From Phycisphaera sp. (GTDB lineage Bacteria; Planctomycetota; Phycisphaerae; Phycisphaerales; Phycisphaeraceae): a DNA stretch of 49,827 nt. The notes beneath the pieces were generated by a model. That model saw only the letters and a list, made by a program, of their open reading frames with translations. It did not search any database and was not told where the DNA came from. The stretch lies in assembly GCA_028285385.1 (NCBI GenBank), contig JANQPR010000015.1:1-49827 (forward strand), read 5' to 3'. Numbering within the stretch: position 1 is the stretch's first letter; every line of letters begins with the position of its first letter. The translations under genes and the position numbers were made by a program. Positions 1 through 9,143 of the stretch are shown piece by piece.

Positions 1-235
1 GAGCCCGACGGGGCGGTCGGCGGTGACGGTTTACCTGTTCTGGTACTACGGCGCGGGGTGGCAGGTCGACCGTGTCCGGCCGTGGCGGGTGAACCCGGAC
101 AACCTGCTGCCGCCGATGCCGACGGACATCCCCAGCGCCGCGCCGCCGGGCGCGGCGCAGCAAGGCGGCAACACTGCGGGCGGCGCCGCGGCAATCGTTG
201 AAGACGCCGCGGTCGAAACACAACCCACGGAGTAA
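1..235 (+). CDS. 3' end of an unidentified gene (truncated at left edge)
   Basis: The frame starting at base 2 is open from the window edge to the TAA at 233-235, so this is the last 77 or so codons of a gene that begins outside. The visible part has an aromatic stretch (YLFWYYGAGW), then a Pro/Ala/Gly-rich tail ending AVETQPTE. A GTG at 23 is in frame, but nothing supports it as a start. The next gene begins 5 bp after the stop with its own GGAG ribosome site inside this gene's last codons, so the two are probably one transcript. I cannot name the product; the low-complexity tail suggests an exported or envelope protein. Confidence 0.55.
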   Translation, partial: SPTGRSAVTVYLFWYYGAGWQVDRVRPWRVNPDNLLPPMPTDIPSAAPPGAAQQGGNTAGGAAAIVEDAAVETQPTE

Positions 236-240
236 CCGCG

Positions 241-1506
241 ATGCGATGCCACGAGCCACGGACGGCGGTGGGTGCAAAGCAGGGGGGCGACAATTCCTTG
301 GCCGGACCCTCCCGGTTGACGCGGCATGTTTTGGCCTTGGCGTTGGTGGCGTTCGTCACGGTTTTCTCGACCGCATCGGCCACGTTCGCGCAAGGCGGTC
401 TGGACGAAGTCGACCCGCTCGCGGACCAGGCCTCCGCCGCGGCGTCGCTGCCCGGCGAGGTGAACCGCCCGGTGATCGACGCCGAGACGCCGCCTTGGGT
501 GCAGCCGCGTCCGACCCGCGTCGGCGTGCCGGCCACCGCCGTCGACCTGGACCCGGCAATCATCGGCCCGCCGCCCGGTCAGCCGCAGCCGACGCTGCGC
601 CGTGAGGGCGACTTCGTGATCGACCAACCTGGTCGGCTGCGCCTGTTGGACAACGGCGTCGCGGTCTTCGATTTCCTGGTGGATGATCGCGTCGCGTCGG
701 CGGGCACGGACGGGGCGCTGCGCTCGGTGTCGCCGACCACGCTGCCGTCGATGGTGCTGCAGCCGTGTCAACGGCTCGAGAGCATGCTCGACGCCGCCGA
801 GCAGCAGGGCCAGTCGGTGGTGTTCCGCCTGACCGGGCAGGTGCACGTGTACCGCGGGTTGAACTACCTGCTGCCGACCGAGTTGACCGGGTACAACACC
901 GAAGCGCCGACCGACACGGCCGTAGACGAAGCGCAAGGCGTACAGGCCGATGACGTCGAACGGGCCGCCGACCCGCTGGCGTTTGAAGATGAGGAGGACG
1001 CGTCGGCCGTGCGGGTCGGGGTTACCGACGACCCGCCGAGCGACCCGTCGGCGTTGATGGACCAGCTCGCCGACGAGTTGGCGGAGGACGTGACCGACCG
1101 CCGCGTCGGCGTGCCGGCCGGGATGTCCGCGCCGCTCGACCCCGACCGCCGTCGCCCGCGCACCGCGGTCGGGGCCGGGCCCGCCGTTGCACCGTCGAAC
1201 AATGCTGAGGCGTCCGAGCTGCGTCGCGAGGGCGAGGTGCTCGTGAGCCGTGCAGGCCGGCTCACCCGCGCCGCGGACGCCCGGCAGGTGATGTTCGTCT
1301 TCGAGTCCGACGGCCCGACACTCGCGGAGCCGCCGATGGCGTTGCTGGCGTGCCGGCTCCGCGCGTTCATGGAAGACGCCGTCTCCGAACGCGGCGACGC
1401 GCAGGTCTTCGACGTCACCGGCCGGGTCTACCAGTTCCAAGGACAGAACTTCCTGCTTCCCACGGGCGTGAAGCTACGGATCGACAGCGATCACCTCGGC
1501 GGGTGA
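241..1506 (+). CDS. Secreted protein with a duplicated domain of unknown function
   Basis: This 421-residue protein has a long basic N-terminus, a hydrophobic core at about residues 29-48 and a likely signal peptidase site after TFA (residue 50), so it should be exported. The mature part contains two copies of one domain, at about 119-213 and 327-408. Both start LRREG, contain a GR-L segment and a single Cys about 45-55 residues in, and end with V..VTG/LTG, a Y-x-G/Q-x-N element and LLPT. The linkers also repeat: RVGVPA followed by LDP occurs at 93 and again at 288. ATG 241 has GGAG at 229-232, 8 nt upstream. I do not recognise the domain; tight coupling to the upstream gene suggests an envelope role. 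Confidence 0.75.
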   Translation: MRCHEPRTAVGAKQGGDNSLAGPSRLTRHVLALALVAFVTVFSTASATFAQGGLDEVDPLADQASAAASLPGEVNRPVIDAETPPWVQPRPTRVGVPATAVDLDPAIIGPPPGQPQPTLRREGDFVIDQPGRLRLLDNGVAVFDFLVDDRVASAGTDGALRSVSPTTLPSMVLQPCQRLESMLDAAEQQGQSVVFRLTGQVHVYRGLNYLLPTELTGYNTEAPTDTAVDEAQGVQADDVERAADPLAFEDEEDASAVRVGVTDDPPSDPSALMDQLADELAEDVTDRRVGVPAGMSAPLDPDRRRPRTAVGAGPAVAPSNNAEASELRREGEVLVSRAGRLTRAADARQVMFVFESDGPTLAEPPMALLACRLRAFMEDAVSERGDAQVFDVTGRVYQFQGQNFLLPTGVKLRIDSDHLGG

Positions 1507-1543
1507 ACGGTTGGCGTCCTCGATAGGCCCGATGAGAGCAGCG

Positions 1544-2281
1544 ATGGACCCGGACGAGTTGCGTCAACAATGGTTTGACCTCTCGGGCCCATGGATCGAG
1601 GAAGCCCGTATCGGCCGCAACCCGACGCGGACCGGGCTGCTTGACCCTGCGATGCTATCGCTTTGCGGCAACGTGTCGGGGCTCCGCGTGCTCGACTGCG
1701 GTTGTGGCGAAGGGCGGCTTTGCCGGATCATGGTCGAGCGTGGCGCGGGGTTCGCGCTCGGCGTGGATTCCTGTCCGCCCATGATTGAGGCGGCACGCGA
1801 ACTCCAGACCAATCGAGACGAGTACCGTGTTGCGGATGCGCAGGACCTGAGCTTTCTCCGTCCTTCGACGTTCGACCTGGCGCTTTCCTGCCTGAATCAT
1901 TGCGATCTACCGGAATACGAGGCCAACATCCGCGAGGTGTTCCGGGTTCTCCGACCCGGGGGGCGTTTTCTCGTGGCGAACCTGCACCCGATGCGGTCGG
2001 CGTCGGGGATGTGGCAGCGAGACGAGTCGGGCGTGAAGCAGCACGTGATCGTGGACGACTACTTCGACGAAACCGAACGCCAATGGCGGATGATGGGCGT
2101 CGATTTCACGAACTTCCACCGCAGTTTGGAGAGCCAAGTCAACGCGTTCCTCGGCGTAGGGTTTCGGCTGGAGCGGTTGATGGAACCGACGATCACTACC
2201 GACTTGGCCGAAGCCTATCCCGAGCTCGCTGACGAGCGGCGTGTGCCCAACTTCATCGTGTACGCGTGGCTCAAGCCGTGA
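1544..2281 (+). CDS. Class I SAM-dependent methyltransferase
   Basis: A soluble protein of about 245 residues with a Rossmann-fold methyltransferase core. The SAM-binding motif I is VLDCGCGEG near residue 49, followed by an acidic residue at the end of strand 2 (GVDSCPPMIEAA), a motif near YRVADAQDL, and the post-motif RVLRPGGRFLVANLHP. This is the arrangement of UbiE/COQ5-like small-molecule methyltransferases; the acceptor cannot be told. In-frame starts are TTG 1511, ATG 1532 and ATG 1544. I chose 1544 because MDPDELRQQW begins the conserved part, and none has a strong ribosome site. It converges on nadE with 14 bp between stops. Confidence 0.8.
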   Translation: MDPDELRQQWFDLSGPWIEEARIGRNPTRTGLLDPAMLSLCGNVSGLRVLDCGCGEGRLCRIMVERGAGFALGVDSCPPMIEAARELQTNRDEYRVADAQDLSFLRPSTFDLALSCLNHCDLPEYEANIREVFRVLRPGGRFLVANLHPMRSASGMWQRDESGVKQHVIVDDYFDETERQWRMMGVDFTNFHRSLESQVNAFLGVGFRLERLMEPTITTDLAEAYPELADERRVPNFIVYAWLKP

Positions 2282-2295
2282 CGTCGATTTGAGCT

Positions 2296-4059
2296 TTACC
2301 CGACCCCGTGCCGCGGGTCGTAACGCTGCGCGATCGGCATGCGGCGGCCGAAGCCGAACGCACGGCCGGTGATCTTCAGGCCCGGCGCCGCTTGTTTTCG
2401 CTTGTACTCGTTGAGGTCGATCAGGCGCACGATCCGCAGCACGGTCTCGGCGTCGAACCCCGTCTCGGCAATGATCGTCCGGGCCGACTGTTCGTCCTCG
2501 ACGTAACGCTCGATGATCTCGTCGAGCTGCTCGTAGGGCGGCAGCGAGTCCTGGTCGGTCTGGTCGGGGCGTAGCTCGGCGGAGGGCGGCTTGGTGATCG
2601 TGTCTTCGGGGACAACGGCGCGGCCGAGTTGCTCACGCAACGGCGAGTGTTCGTTGTCGTTGATCCAGCGCGCGAGCCGGTACACGAGCAGCTTGGGCAC
2701 GTCGGAGAGGACGGAGAACCCGCCCGCCATGTCGCCGTAGAGCGTGCAGTAGCCCACGGCGAGCTCGGACTTGTTGCCGGTGGTGACCAGCAGGGAGCCA
2801 AACTTGTTCGAGAGCGACATGAGGATCACGCCGCGCAGCCGGGCCTGGATGTTCTCCTCGGTGACGCCGGGCCGGTTCTGGTTGCCGAGCACGTCGTCGA
2901 AGACGGGTTGAACCGTCGCCTCCATCGCACGGTGTGGCTCCTCGATGGGAACGACGTGGAAAGCGATGCCGAGGTGTTCGGCGAGCAGACGCGCGTCGGT
3001 CACCGAGCCTTCCGAGCTGAACCGCGAGGGCATCGCCACACCGCGTACCCGATCCGGCCCCAACGCCGCGACCGCGACCGCCGCCGTCACCGCCGAGTCG
3101 ATCCCGCCGGAGAGCCCGATGACCACATCCTTGAACCCGCACTTGCGGGCGTAGTCGCGTAGCCCGAGGACGAGAGCGTCGTGCACCTCGTGCTCTTCCG
3201 AGAGCGTGGAGCCAGCGCCCGAGTTGCGGTCTGGCGAGGTTAGTTGGCTCTCGCCCCTCGAACCTTGCCGCTTCTCACCGTCAATCTCGATGACGATCAG
3301 GTCTTCCTCGAATCCCGCTGCTTCGGCGATCACGGCGCCTCTGCTATCGAACGCGCACGACCGGCCGTCGAACACGAGCTCGTCGTTGCCGCCGACCTGG
3401 TTACAGAACAGCACGGGCAGGCCGTGCCGCGCGGCGAGGGCGGACATGATCTCCATCCGCTTGGGGTGTTTGCCGGCGACGAACGGCGACGCCGAGACGT
3501 TCACAAACACCTTGGCCCCCGCGGCGGCGAGCTCATCGATCGGGTTGTCGTGGTAGATGCGTCGGTCGGTGTGCTCTGCCGCGCCCCAGAGGTCTTCGCA
3601 GATCGAGATGCCGAGATTGATCTCGCGGTCGCCGTCTCGTTGAGGCAGCGGGGTCAGGTCTAACCGCGGCCCGGGCTCGAAATAGCGCAGCTCGTCGAAC
3701 ACGTCATAGGTCGGCAGCAGCGACTTGTGGTGCCACGACCGGATTGCGCCGCCTACGCACACCGCGGCCGAGTTGTGCAGGGTCCGGCCTTGGTTGCGTT
3801 CGGACCAGACGGGTAGCCCGATAACCGCCATGACCTGCGTGCATTCGGAGGCGAGTTCCTCGACGGCGGCGCGGCAGCGGTCGATCACGTCGGGCTTGAG
3901 CAGCAGGTCCTTCGGCGGGTAGCCGATGATCGCCAACTCGGGGAAGACGGCCAGGTCGGCCCCGGCGTCGGCGGCGCGGCGCAGGTCGCGCCGGATCAAC
4001 TCGGCGTTGCCGGCGATGTCGCCGACCGTCGGGTTGATCTGTGCCAGGGCGATCCGCAT
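2296..4059 (-). CDS. nadE: Glutamine-dependent NAD+ synthetase
   Basis: This enzyme amidates nicotinic acid adenine dinucleotide to NAD+ in the cytoplasm, using ammonia from glutamine. The 587-residue product has the two-domain form. The N-terminal nitrilase-fold glutaminase carries the Glu-Lys-Cys triad in FPELAIIGYPPKD, HHKSLLPTYDVFDE and SICEDLW. The C-terminal synthetase has the ATP-pyrophosphatase loop GLSGGIDSA and the TTGNKSE segment. The frame is open further upstream, but the start at 4059 (MRIALAQINPTVGD) matches the family N-terminus. TACAAT lies 8 nt before it (4068-4073 on the minus strand), consistent with a leaderless transcript. It diverges from the TPR lipoprotein gene. Confidence 0.95.
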   Translation of the reverse strand: MRIALAQINPTVGDIAGNAELIRRDLRRAADAGADLAVFPELAIIGYPPKDLLLKPDVIDRCRAAVEELASECTQVMAVIGLPVWSERNQGRTLHNSAAVCVGGAIRSWHHKSLLPTYDVFDELRYFEPGPRLDLTPLPQRDGDREINLGISICEDLWGAAEHTDRRIYHDNPIDELAAAGAKVFVNVSASPFVAGKHPKRMEIMSALAARHGLPVLFCNQVGGNDELVFDGRSCAFDSRGAVIAEAAGFEEDLIVIEIDGEKRQGSRGESQLTSPDRNSGAGSTLSEEHEVHDALVLGLRDYARKCGFKDVVIGLSGGIDSAVTAAVAVAALGPDRVRGVAMPSRFSSEGSVTDARLLAEHLGIAFHVVPIEEPHRAMEATVQPVFDDVLGNQNRPGVTEENIQARLRGVILMSLSNKFGSLLVTTGNKSELAVGYCTLYGDMAGGFSVLSDVPKLLVYRLARWINDNEHSPLREQLGRAVVPEDTITKPPSAELRPDQTDQDSLPPYEQLDEIIERYVEDEQSARTIIAETGFDAETVLRIVRLIDLNEYKRKQAAPGLKITGRAFGFGRRMPIAQRYDPRHGVG

Positions 4060-4067
4060 CGGGCCGG

Positions 4068-4073
4068 ATTGTA
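4068..4073 (-). promoter_or_regulatory. Candidate -10 element of nadE
   Basis: TACAAT on the minus strand, 8 nt before the nadE ATG. A transcript starting 7-9 nt downstream would be leaderless or nearly so. No clear -35 box is seen. Confidence 0.4.
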
Positions 4074-4168
4074 GGGCCACGCCCGACGCCCGCATCTGGC
4101 ATGATGTGTTTCGCCGACGCGAACCGATGAAACCGAAACGACCGCGACCCTCCCAACGGGGACCCCGC

Positions 4169-5179
4169 ATGCACCGCCCGACCGCAGCGCCGCTTCCGAT
4201 CCGTGTCACCCTCGCCGCGCTGGTGCTCGGCGTCGCGACGTTCGTGGTCGGCTGCGTGAACACCAACCCGAACCGGCCGTCGGCCCGCGTGCAACGGTCG
4301 AACACCTACCTCGCCGACGCGCGGGAACTGCTCGCCCAGGGCCTGGACGACGCGGCGCTCGCGACGCTGAGCCTCGCGATCGAAGAGAACCCCAAACTCA
4401 CCGACGCCTACCTCGAGATCGCCCAGATCCAGAAGCGTCGGGGCAACTACGAAGAGGCCGGCCGGCAGTACGACGCCGCGATCGTAGCCAACCCCGAGAG
4501 CTTCGACGCGCACTACGGCAGCGCGCTGATCAAGCAGATCACCGGCAAGCTCCGCGAGGCCGTGCGCGGCTACCTCACCGCGCTGACGATCAACCCCAAC
4601 AGCTTCTTGGCCAACCGCGACCTGAGCGCCGCGTACCTGCAGCTCGGCGAGCCGGCGCAGGCCCTGCCGTACGCGCAGCGGGCGACGCGGCTGAACCCCG
4701 ACGCGCAGCCGGCGTGGTCGAACCTGGCGGTGACCTACTCGATGCTCGGGCGGTGGGAGGCGGCGATCAACGCCTATCGCATGGCCGCCGAACTCGGAGA
4801 ACTGGACGACCCGGTGCTGCTCGGCCTGGCGGACGCCCACATCCGCATGGGCAACTTCGGCCGGGCGATCAACACGCTCGAGACCCTGATGCGCCGCAGC
4901 CCCAGCGCGACGGCGTTCGAGCGGATGGGCTACGCGAACTTCAAGCTCCGCCGGTTCGAGCGCGCGCTGGAGTACTACAACGCGGCCCTGCAGCGCTCGC
5001 CGAACGACACCGCGGCGCTCAACGGCAAGGGCGTCTGCCACGTCACGCTGTTCATCGAGGGCCGGTACGAGAACCCCTACCACAAGGTCAAGGGCATCGA
5101 GGCGTGGCGGAAGTCGCTGTCGATCAACTCGAACCAGCCCCGCATCATCGACCTGCTCGCCCGCTACGGGCAGAAGTAA
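4169..5179 (+). CDS. TPR-repeat lipoprotein
   Basis: A 336-residue protein with a lipoprotein signal peptide: hydrophobic run, then FVVGC with the lipidated Cys at residue 29. The rest is a chain of tetratricopeptide repeats, with recurring A..Y..A and NP.. units such as YDAAIVANPESFDAHY and YNAALQRSPNDTAALN. It is probably a membrane-anchored scaffold in the periplasm. I chose ATG 4169, preceded by GGGGA at 4158-4162. ATG 4127, in frame 14 codons earlier, would give a longer Arg-rich N-terminus without a ribosome site. It diverges from nadE and its 3' end faces the glycyl radical activase gene 8 bp away. The binding partner is unknown. Confidence 0.85.
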   Translation: MHRPTAAPLPIRVTLAALVLGVATFVVGCVNTNPNRPSARVQRSNTYLADARELLAQGLDDAALATLSLAIEENPKLTDAYLEIAQIQKRRGNYEEAGRQYDAAIVANPESFDAHYGSALIKQITGKLREAVRGYLTALTINPNSFLANRDLSAAYLQLGEPAQALPYAQRATRLNPDAQPAWSNLAVTYSMLGRWEAAINAYRMAAELGELDDPVLLGLADAHIRMGNFGRAINTLETLMRRSPSATAFERMGYANFKLRRFERALEYYNAALQRSPNDTAALNGKGVCHVTLFIEGRYENPYHKVKGIEAWRKSLSINSNQPRIIDLLARYGQK

Positions 5180-5187
5180 CCCGCCGC

Positions 5188-5943
5188 CTACGACGTGACC
5201 GGGAAGCCCGTGAGTTCTTCCCAGCGGGCCCGGTCGTCCGCCGTCGGCTCGGGGTACACGGGGGCGTCCCGCCGCTTGCCCCGCCCCAGCGCGTGGTACG
5301 GGAGCAGGTCGACGCCCCGCACCGGCAACTCCTCCGCAAGGCGCGCGATCGTGCGTAGGTGCTCATCGCCGTCGTTGACGCCCGGCACGAGCGGGCAACG
5401 CAGCCGAACGTCGGCGCCGGCGTCGGTGAGTCGCCGGAGGTTGCCGAGGACCTCCGTCGGATCGACGCCGGTGAGTTCGCGGTGCACACCGTCGCCGGTG
5501 GCCTTGTAGTCGAACAGGTAAAGGTCGGTGACCGGGAGCGTCCGGCGGAGCTGGTCCCACGGGGCGTGCCCGGACGTATCGAGGCAGGTGTGGACGCCGA
5601 GCGTGTGTGCCGCGCTCAGCAACGCAGCCGTGAAGTCTGGCTGCGCCATCGGTTCGCCGCCCGAGAGCGTCATCCCGCCCCCGCTGTGCTCGTAGAACGC
5701 CCGGTCCCGTTCGACTACGGCCATCACTCCGCCGACGCTCATCCGTGTTCCGACGCGTCTTTCGCTCGGCGTGCCCCGGTCAACAACCTCCGGAGCGAAG
5801 CGCTGCGATTCGGGGTTGTGGCACCACCGGCAGCGCAGCGGGCAGCCCTTGAGGAACACCGTGGTCCGCAGCCCCGGCCCGTCGACGAACGAGCCGCGTT
5901 GCAGGTCGAACACGATTCCTTGCGAGCCGGGTTTCAAGCGCAT
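5188..5943 (-). CDS. Glycyl radical enzyme activase (PflA-type radical SAM protein)
   Basis: A 251-residue radical SAM protein with the 4Fe-4S motif C34-x3-C38-x2-C41 (KGCPLRCRWCHNPE) typical of activases that abstract hydrogen from the glycine of a glycyl radical enzyme. Later GGEP (SGGEPMAQ) and TSGH segments fit SAM binding. Length is close to pyruvate formate-lyase activase and too short for the ferredoxin-like insert of about 300-residue dehydratase-type activases. A GGGGAG ribosome site lies 7 nt before the ATG. The gene starts 15 nt after the stop of the glycyl radical enzyme, which is its evident substrate. I give no symbol because the partner is not a clear PflB. Confidence 0.9.
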   Translation of the reverse strand: MRLKPGSQGIVFDLQRGSFVDGPGLRTTVFLKGCPLRCRWCHNPESQRFAPEVVDRGTPSERRVGTRMSVGGVMAVVERDRAFYEHSGGGMTLSGGEPMAQPDFTAALLSAAHTLGVHTCLDTSGHAPWDQLRRTLPVTDLYLFDYKATGDGVHRELTGVDPTEVLGNLRRLTDAGADVRLRCPLVPGVNDGDEHLRTIARLAEELPVRGVDLLPYHALGRGKRRDAPVYPEPTADDRARWEELTGFPVTS

Positions 5944-5958
5944 GGTCGATACTCCCCG

Positions 5959-8115
5959 TCAGGTCGCACCGTGGCACGTCCGGCTAATGATCTCGAGTTG
6001 TACGTCACGGTCGAGCTCGACGAACCGGGCGCTGAAGCCGCCGACGCGCACGAGCAGGTTGGGGTAGCGCTCCGGGTGGTCCATCGCGTCGCGGAGGTCG
6101 TCGGCGTTGACGGTGGTGACCATCAGCTGCGTCCCGCCCTGGTCGAAGTAGGCTTCGAGCATCGCGCGGAGCTTCGGTCGGTGAGCGGGTGAGAACAGCC
6201 GTGGGCTGAGCTTGAGGTTCTGCACGGTGCCGGCGTGGATCGACGGGTCGAGCCGGGTGAGCGAGCGGAGCATCGCGGTGAGCCCGTGGCGGTCGGCGCC
6301 GCCGGACGGGTTGTTGCCGCAGGCCAAGGGTTCGCCGGCGTGTCGCCCGTCGGGGGAAGCGCCGGTGTGTCGGCCAAGGATCGTGTTCGCGTGGTTGTTG
6401 ATCACGACCACGAGGTAGCTGTCGAGGCCGACTCGCTCGGCCTGCGCCGCGGTTGCCCGACACGCGTGCTCGTGCACCCGCGCCGCCATCGCGTCGGCGG
6501 TGTCGTCGTCGTTCCCGTACTTTCGCGCGGTGTTCAGCAACGCCCGGGCCGCGTCGTGGCCGGTGAAATCGTCGTGAAGCGCCGAACGGACTTGCTCGAA
6601 CGTGAGGCTGGCTTGGTCGTAGACGCAAGCACACAACGCCGTGAGGCTGTCGGCCGTATTGGTGTTGCCGTACGTCTCGAGCGTGCCGCCCAGGTGCGCG
6701 ACGCCCCCGTCGAAGATCGCTCGGCTTCGTTCGAGGCAGTGGTCGTAGAGCAGGGTGAAGTAGAGGCACGACGCTTCCGCGGCGACGACGTCGTATTCGA
6801 GCTTCTGTTGCTCGGCCAGCCACGCGATATGCCGTTCGACGCAGGCTTCGTAGGCGTTGATCAGTCCGTCGAACGTCGCAAAACCACCGGGCGGCGCGGC
6901 GAGCACCACCTGCCGCAACGCTTCGAGCAGGTTGATAACCCCGCTGGGCGTGCCGAAGCTGTGCCCTTCCAGCACGTACTCGCCGCAGCCAAAGGGAACG
7001 TAGCGTTCGGCGAGTTCACGCGGGACCCCAAAGGCGTGCATGACCGCGGGCACGTTGGTCGCGTCGTCGTAGAGGATCGGGTACGTCAGGCCTTCACCGA
7101 GCAAATCGAGGGCGGTGTCGAACAGCCCCGGGTCCTGGTCGTCGCTGAGCCGGAGGGAGAGCTGGGGCTCGGGGCCCGGGGCTTGCCGGGTGGCCTCGAG
7201 CGCGAGCCGTGCGAAGGCGTCGGCGGCGGTCGGGTCGGGACGACCGGTGCCGCCGATGACGACCCGGCCGTTGAAGACGGTGTTGCGCTCGGCGATCACC
7301 CGCCACCACGCGGTGACCAGCTCCTGAGCGGCATGCTGATCGAGTCTGCCTGACGCCAGGTCGGCCGTGAGGAACGGCCCGAGGTAGGCGTCGGCCCGAC
7401 CGAAGTTCGAGGCGCCGCTGACGAGGGCGAACAACCAGACGAGTTGAATCGCCTCCCGCAGGGTTTCCGGCGGGCGATCGGTGATCGCACCGAGGGTTGT
7501 GTTGAGCTCATGTTCGCCGAGTCGTTCAGCCTCTTGCGCGTACCGCCGGCACAACCCGTTGAGCAACCCGACCGCCTGGCCGAGGGCGGCACGGAGGACT
7601 TCGTCGGACACGCTGCGGCAGTCTTCGGCCAAGCCCGGGAGGCCGCGCCGCAGCAGCTTGCCGTAGTCCAGCGTCGCCCCGGCCATGCGGTACAACGGGA
7701 ACGCGATGCCCGGCTCGTCGGTCCACGCGTCGCTCGGCAGGCCGGCGGAGAGAGCGGCGGGGTAGGCGCGACGTACCACCGCGTCGGTCCGGTACCTGGC
7801 CCAGTACGTCGCGACGCGCTCCAGCCTGCTCCTCTCGGCGCGCGTCAGCGCGTCCCGGTCGATCCACGAGACCAGCCGGTCGGCGTGGAAGACGTAGCCG
7901 ACGCCGCTGTCCTCCGGGCTGAACAACAACGGCAACGCGTTCAGCCGGCCCGCAAACACGTCGCCCGGCCGCAGTGGGGCGAACTGCCAGGGGAGTTGGA
8001 GTCGGAGACACGCGGCCTCGCGCAGCGCGGGCGGGCCGTCCATGAGTCGGCGGTGCGTCTGGGTGAACGCCTCGAGGTAGGCCAGGCGTTCCGTGGCCCG
8101 TGCGCGGGTTTTCAT
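5959..8115 (-). CDS. Glycyl radical enzyme of the PFL/dehydratase superfamily, substrate unknown
   Basis: This 718-residue protein has both signature sites of glycyl radical enzymes. The thiyl Cys is C377 in VPFGCGEYVLEG, with E379 giving the GCxE form seen in dehydratases and C-N/C-S lyases rather than the paired Cys of true pyruvate formate-lyase. The glycyl loop near the C-terminus is RVGGFSARF, with G693 as the likely radical site 26 residues from the end. A TGASPDGR segment typical of the fold lies upstream of it. Its activase follows at once, and a Fe/2-oxoglutarate dioxygenase precedes it by 15 bp. The substrate cannot be inferred. Active radical enzyme is destroyed by O2, so it should work only under anoxic or microoxic conditions. 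Confidence 0.88.
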   Translation of the reverse strand: MKTRARATERLAYLEAFTQTHRRLMDGPPALREAACLRLQLPWQFAPLRPGDVFAGRLNALPLLFSPEDSGVGYVFHADRLVSWIDRDALTRAERSRLERVATYWARYRTDAVVRRAYPAALSAGLPSDAWTDEPGIAFPLYRMAGATLDYGKLLRRGLPGLAEDCRSVSDEVLRAALGQAVGLLNGLCRRYAQEAERLGEHELNTTLGAITDRPPETLREAIQLVWLFALVSGASNFGRADAYLGPFLTADLASGRLDQHAAQELVTAWWRVIAERNTVFNGRVVIGGTGRPDPTAADAFARLALEATRQAPGPEPQLSLRLSDDQDPGLFDTALDLLGEGLTYPILYDDATNVPAVMHAFGVPRELAERYVPFGCGEYVLEGHSFGTPSGVINLLEALRQVVLAAPPGGFATFDGLINAYEACVERHIAWLAEQQKLEYDVVAAEASCLYFTLLYDHCLERSRAIFDGGVAHLGGTLETYGNTNTADSLTALCACVYDQASLTFEQVRSALHDDFTGHDAARALLNTARKYGNDDDTADAMAARVHEHACRATAAQAERVGLDSYLVVVINNHANTILGRHTGASPDGRHAGEPLACGNNPSGGADRHGLTAMLRSLTRLDPSIHAGTVQNLKLSPRLFSPAHRPKLRAMLEAYFDQGGTQLMVTTVNADDLRDAMDHPERYPNLLVRVGGFSARFVELDRDVQLEIISRTCHGAT

Positions 8116-8130
8116 GAGGAGCGCTCGTGG

Positions 8131-9057
8131 TCAGTGCGAGTTGCCAGTGCCGAAGCGTTGCTCGAAGAGGTCGGGGTAGTCGCGGGTGGGGTCGGCGTAG
8201 TGGTTGTCGGGGTGTCCCGTGCCGCGGGCGAGGTAGATCTGGTGCGGGAAGCGGTGGTTCCTGGACTGGTAGAGCACGCTGGCGGGGATGAACCGCATGG
8301 TGTAGCCGCAGCGGCGGAGGTTGCTGCGGTTGGGGTCGCTGCCGTGGATGAGGCGGGCGTCGTGGAGACTGGCTTCGTTGGGGCGGAGCTCGCACTTGGC
8401 GGCGCGGACGCGCAGGCCCTTCGGCGCGTCGCCGGCGTCCTGGACCTGGTCGGTGCGGAGGTTCTTGAGCCAGTTGATCTCGGTGCCGAAGACGTTGGTT
8501 GATTCGTCGACGTCTTCGTAGTCGCTGTACCCGTGCAGCGCGTTGGGGATGACGTTCATGCAGCCGTTCTCGGGCAGGCTGGGGTCGAGGCTGAGCCAGA
8601 CGGTGCAGACGTGCATGGGCTCCATGAGGTCGCGCCAGTAGAAGCTGTCTTCGTGCCAGGGCACGCGCTTTCCGTCGCCGGCGGGCTTGGCGAGGAAGTG
8701 GGAGCTGAACAGCGCGATGTTCGGCCCGACCAGTGGCTCGACCAGGTCGAGCACTTCGTCGCAGAACACCCACTCGAACAAGCGGTGGTCGGCGAAGTGG
8801 GGCGTGTCCATGCTCTCGGGCCGGAGCCCCGCGCGGGTGTGTTCGTCGAGCAGTCGCTCGAAGTGGGCGAAGAGCCCGTCGAACTGCTCGCGTCGTAGCA
8901 CCGGCTTGTGGTAGAGCACGTACCCGTCTCGGCAGTAGGCGGCGACCTCGTCCTGCGTGAGCCGCGGGCGGTTGAAGGTCTCGGGCCGAAAGTCGAAGTT
9001 CGGTGCGAGCCGGGGGTCGTTGGCGGCGACGTCCGGGGCGGCGGCGGTGGTGGGCAT
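8131..9057 (-). CDS. Phytanoyl-CoA dioxygenase (PhyH) family Fe(II)/2-oxoglutarate oxygenase
   Basis: A soluble 308-residue member of the PhyH branch of non-heme iron oxygenases, which hydroxylate small molecules using O2 and 2-oxoglutarate. Iron ligands are visible: WHEDSFYW gives H135 and D137, and LIHGSDPNRS gives the distal H238. The following NRSNLRRCGYTMRF segment supplies the 2-oxoglutarate-binding Arg. ATG 9057 is preferred to a TTG at 9111, 18 codons earlier. It is the first gene of the minus-strand unit with the glycyl radical enzyme and activase, divergent from the araC gene, a common arrangement for PhyH genes in planctomycetes. The substrate is unknown, and the O2 need contrasts with the O2-sensitive neighbour. 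Confidence 0.88.
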   Translation of the reverse strand: MPTTAAAPDVAANDPRLAPNFDFRPETFNRPRLTQDEVAAYCRDGYVLYHKPVLRREQFDGLFAHFERLLDEHTRAGLRPESMDTPHFADHRLFEWVFCDEVLDLVEPLVGPNIALFSSHFLAKPAGDGKRVPWHEDSFYWRDLMEPMHVCTVWLSLDPSLPENGCMNVIPNALHGYSDYEDVDESTNVFGTEINWLKNLRTDQVQDAGDAPKGLRVRAAKCELRPNEASLHDARLIHGSDPNRSNLRRCGYTMRFIPASVLYQSRNHRFPHQIYLARGTGHPDNHYADPTRDYPDLFEQRFGTGNSH

Positions 9058-9143
9058 GACGGTCTCGAGGGTGGGTCGGGAGGTGACGATGGAGGTCGCC
9101 GCATCATGCAAGCCGGGGCCGTTTCAGTCTTCCGATTGGGGCA

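Noticed and set aside
4060-4305. 82-codon N-terminal extension of nadE
   Set aside because: It runs across the divergent promoter region, is unlike any NadE N-terminus and lacks a ribosome site; 4059 matches the family start.
5959-8115. Calling the glycyl radical enzyme pyruvate formate-lyase (pflB)
   Set aside because: The thiyl site is GCGE, not the adjacent Cys pair of PflB, and the dioxygenase neighbour does not suit mixed-acid fermentation.
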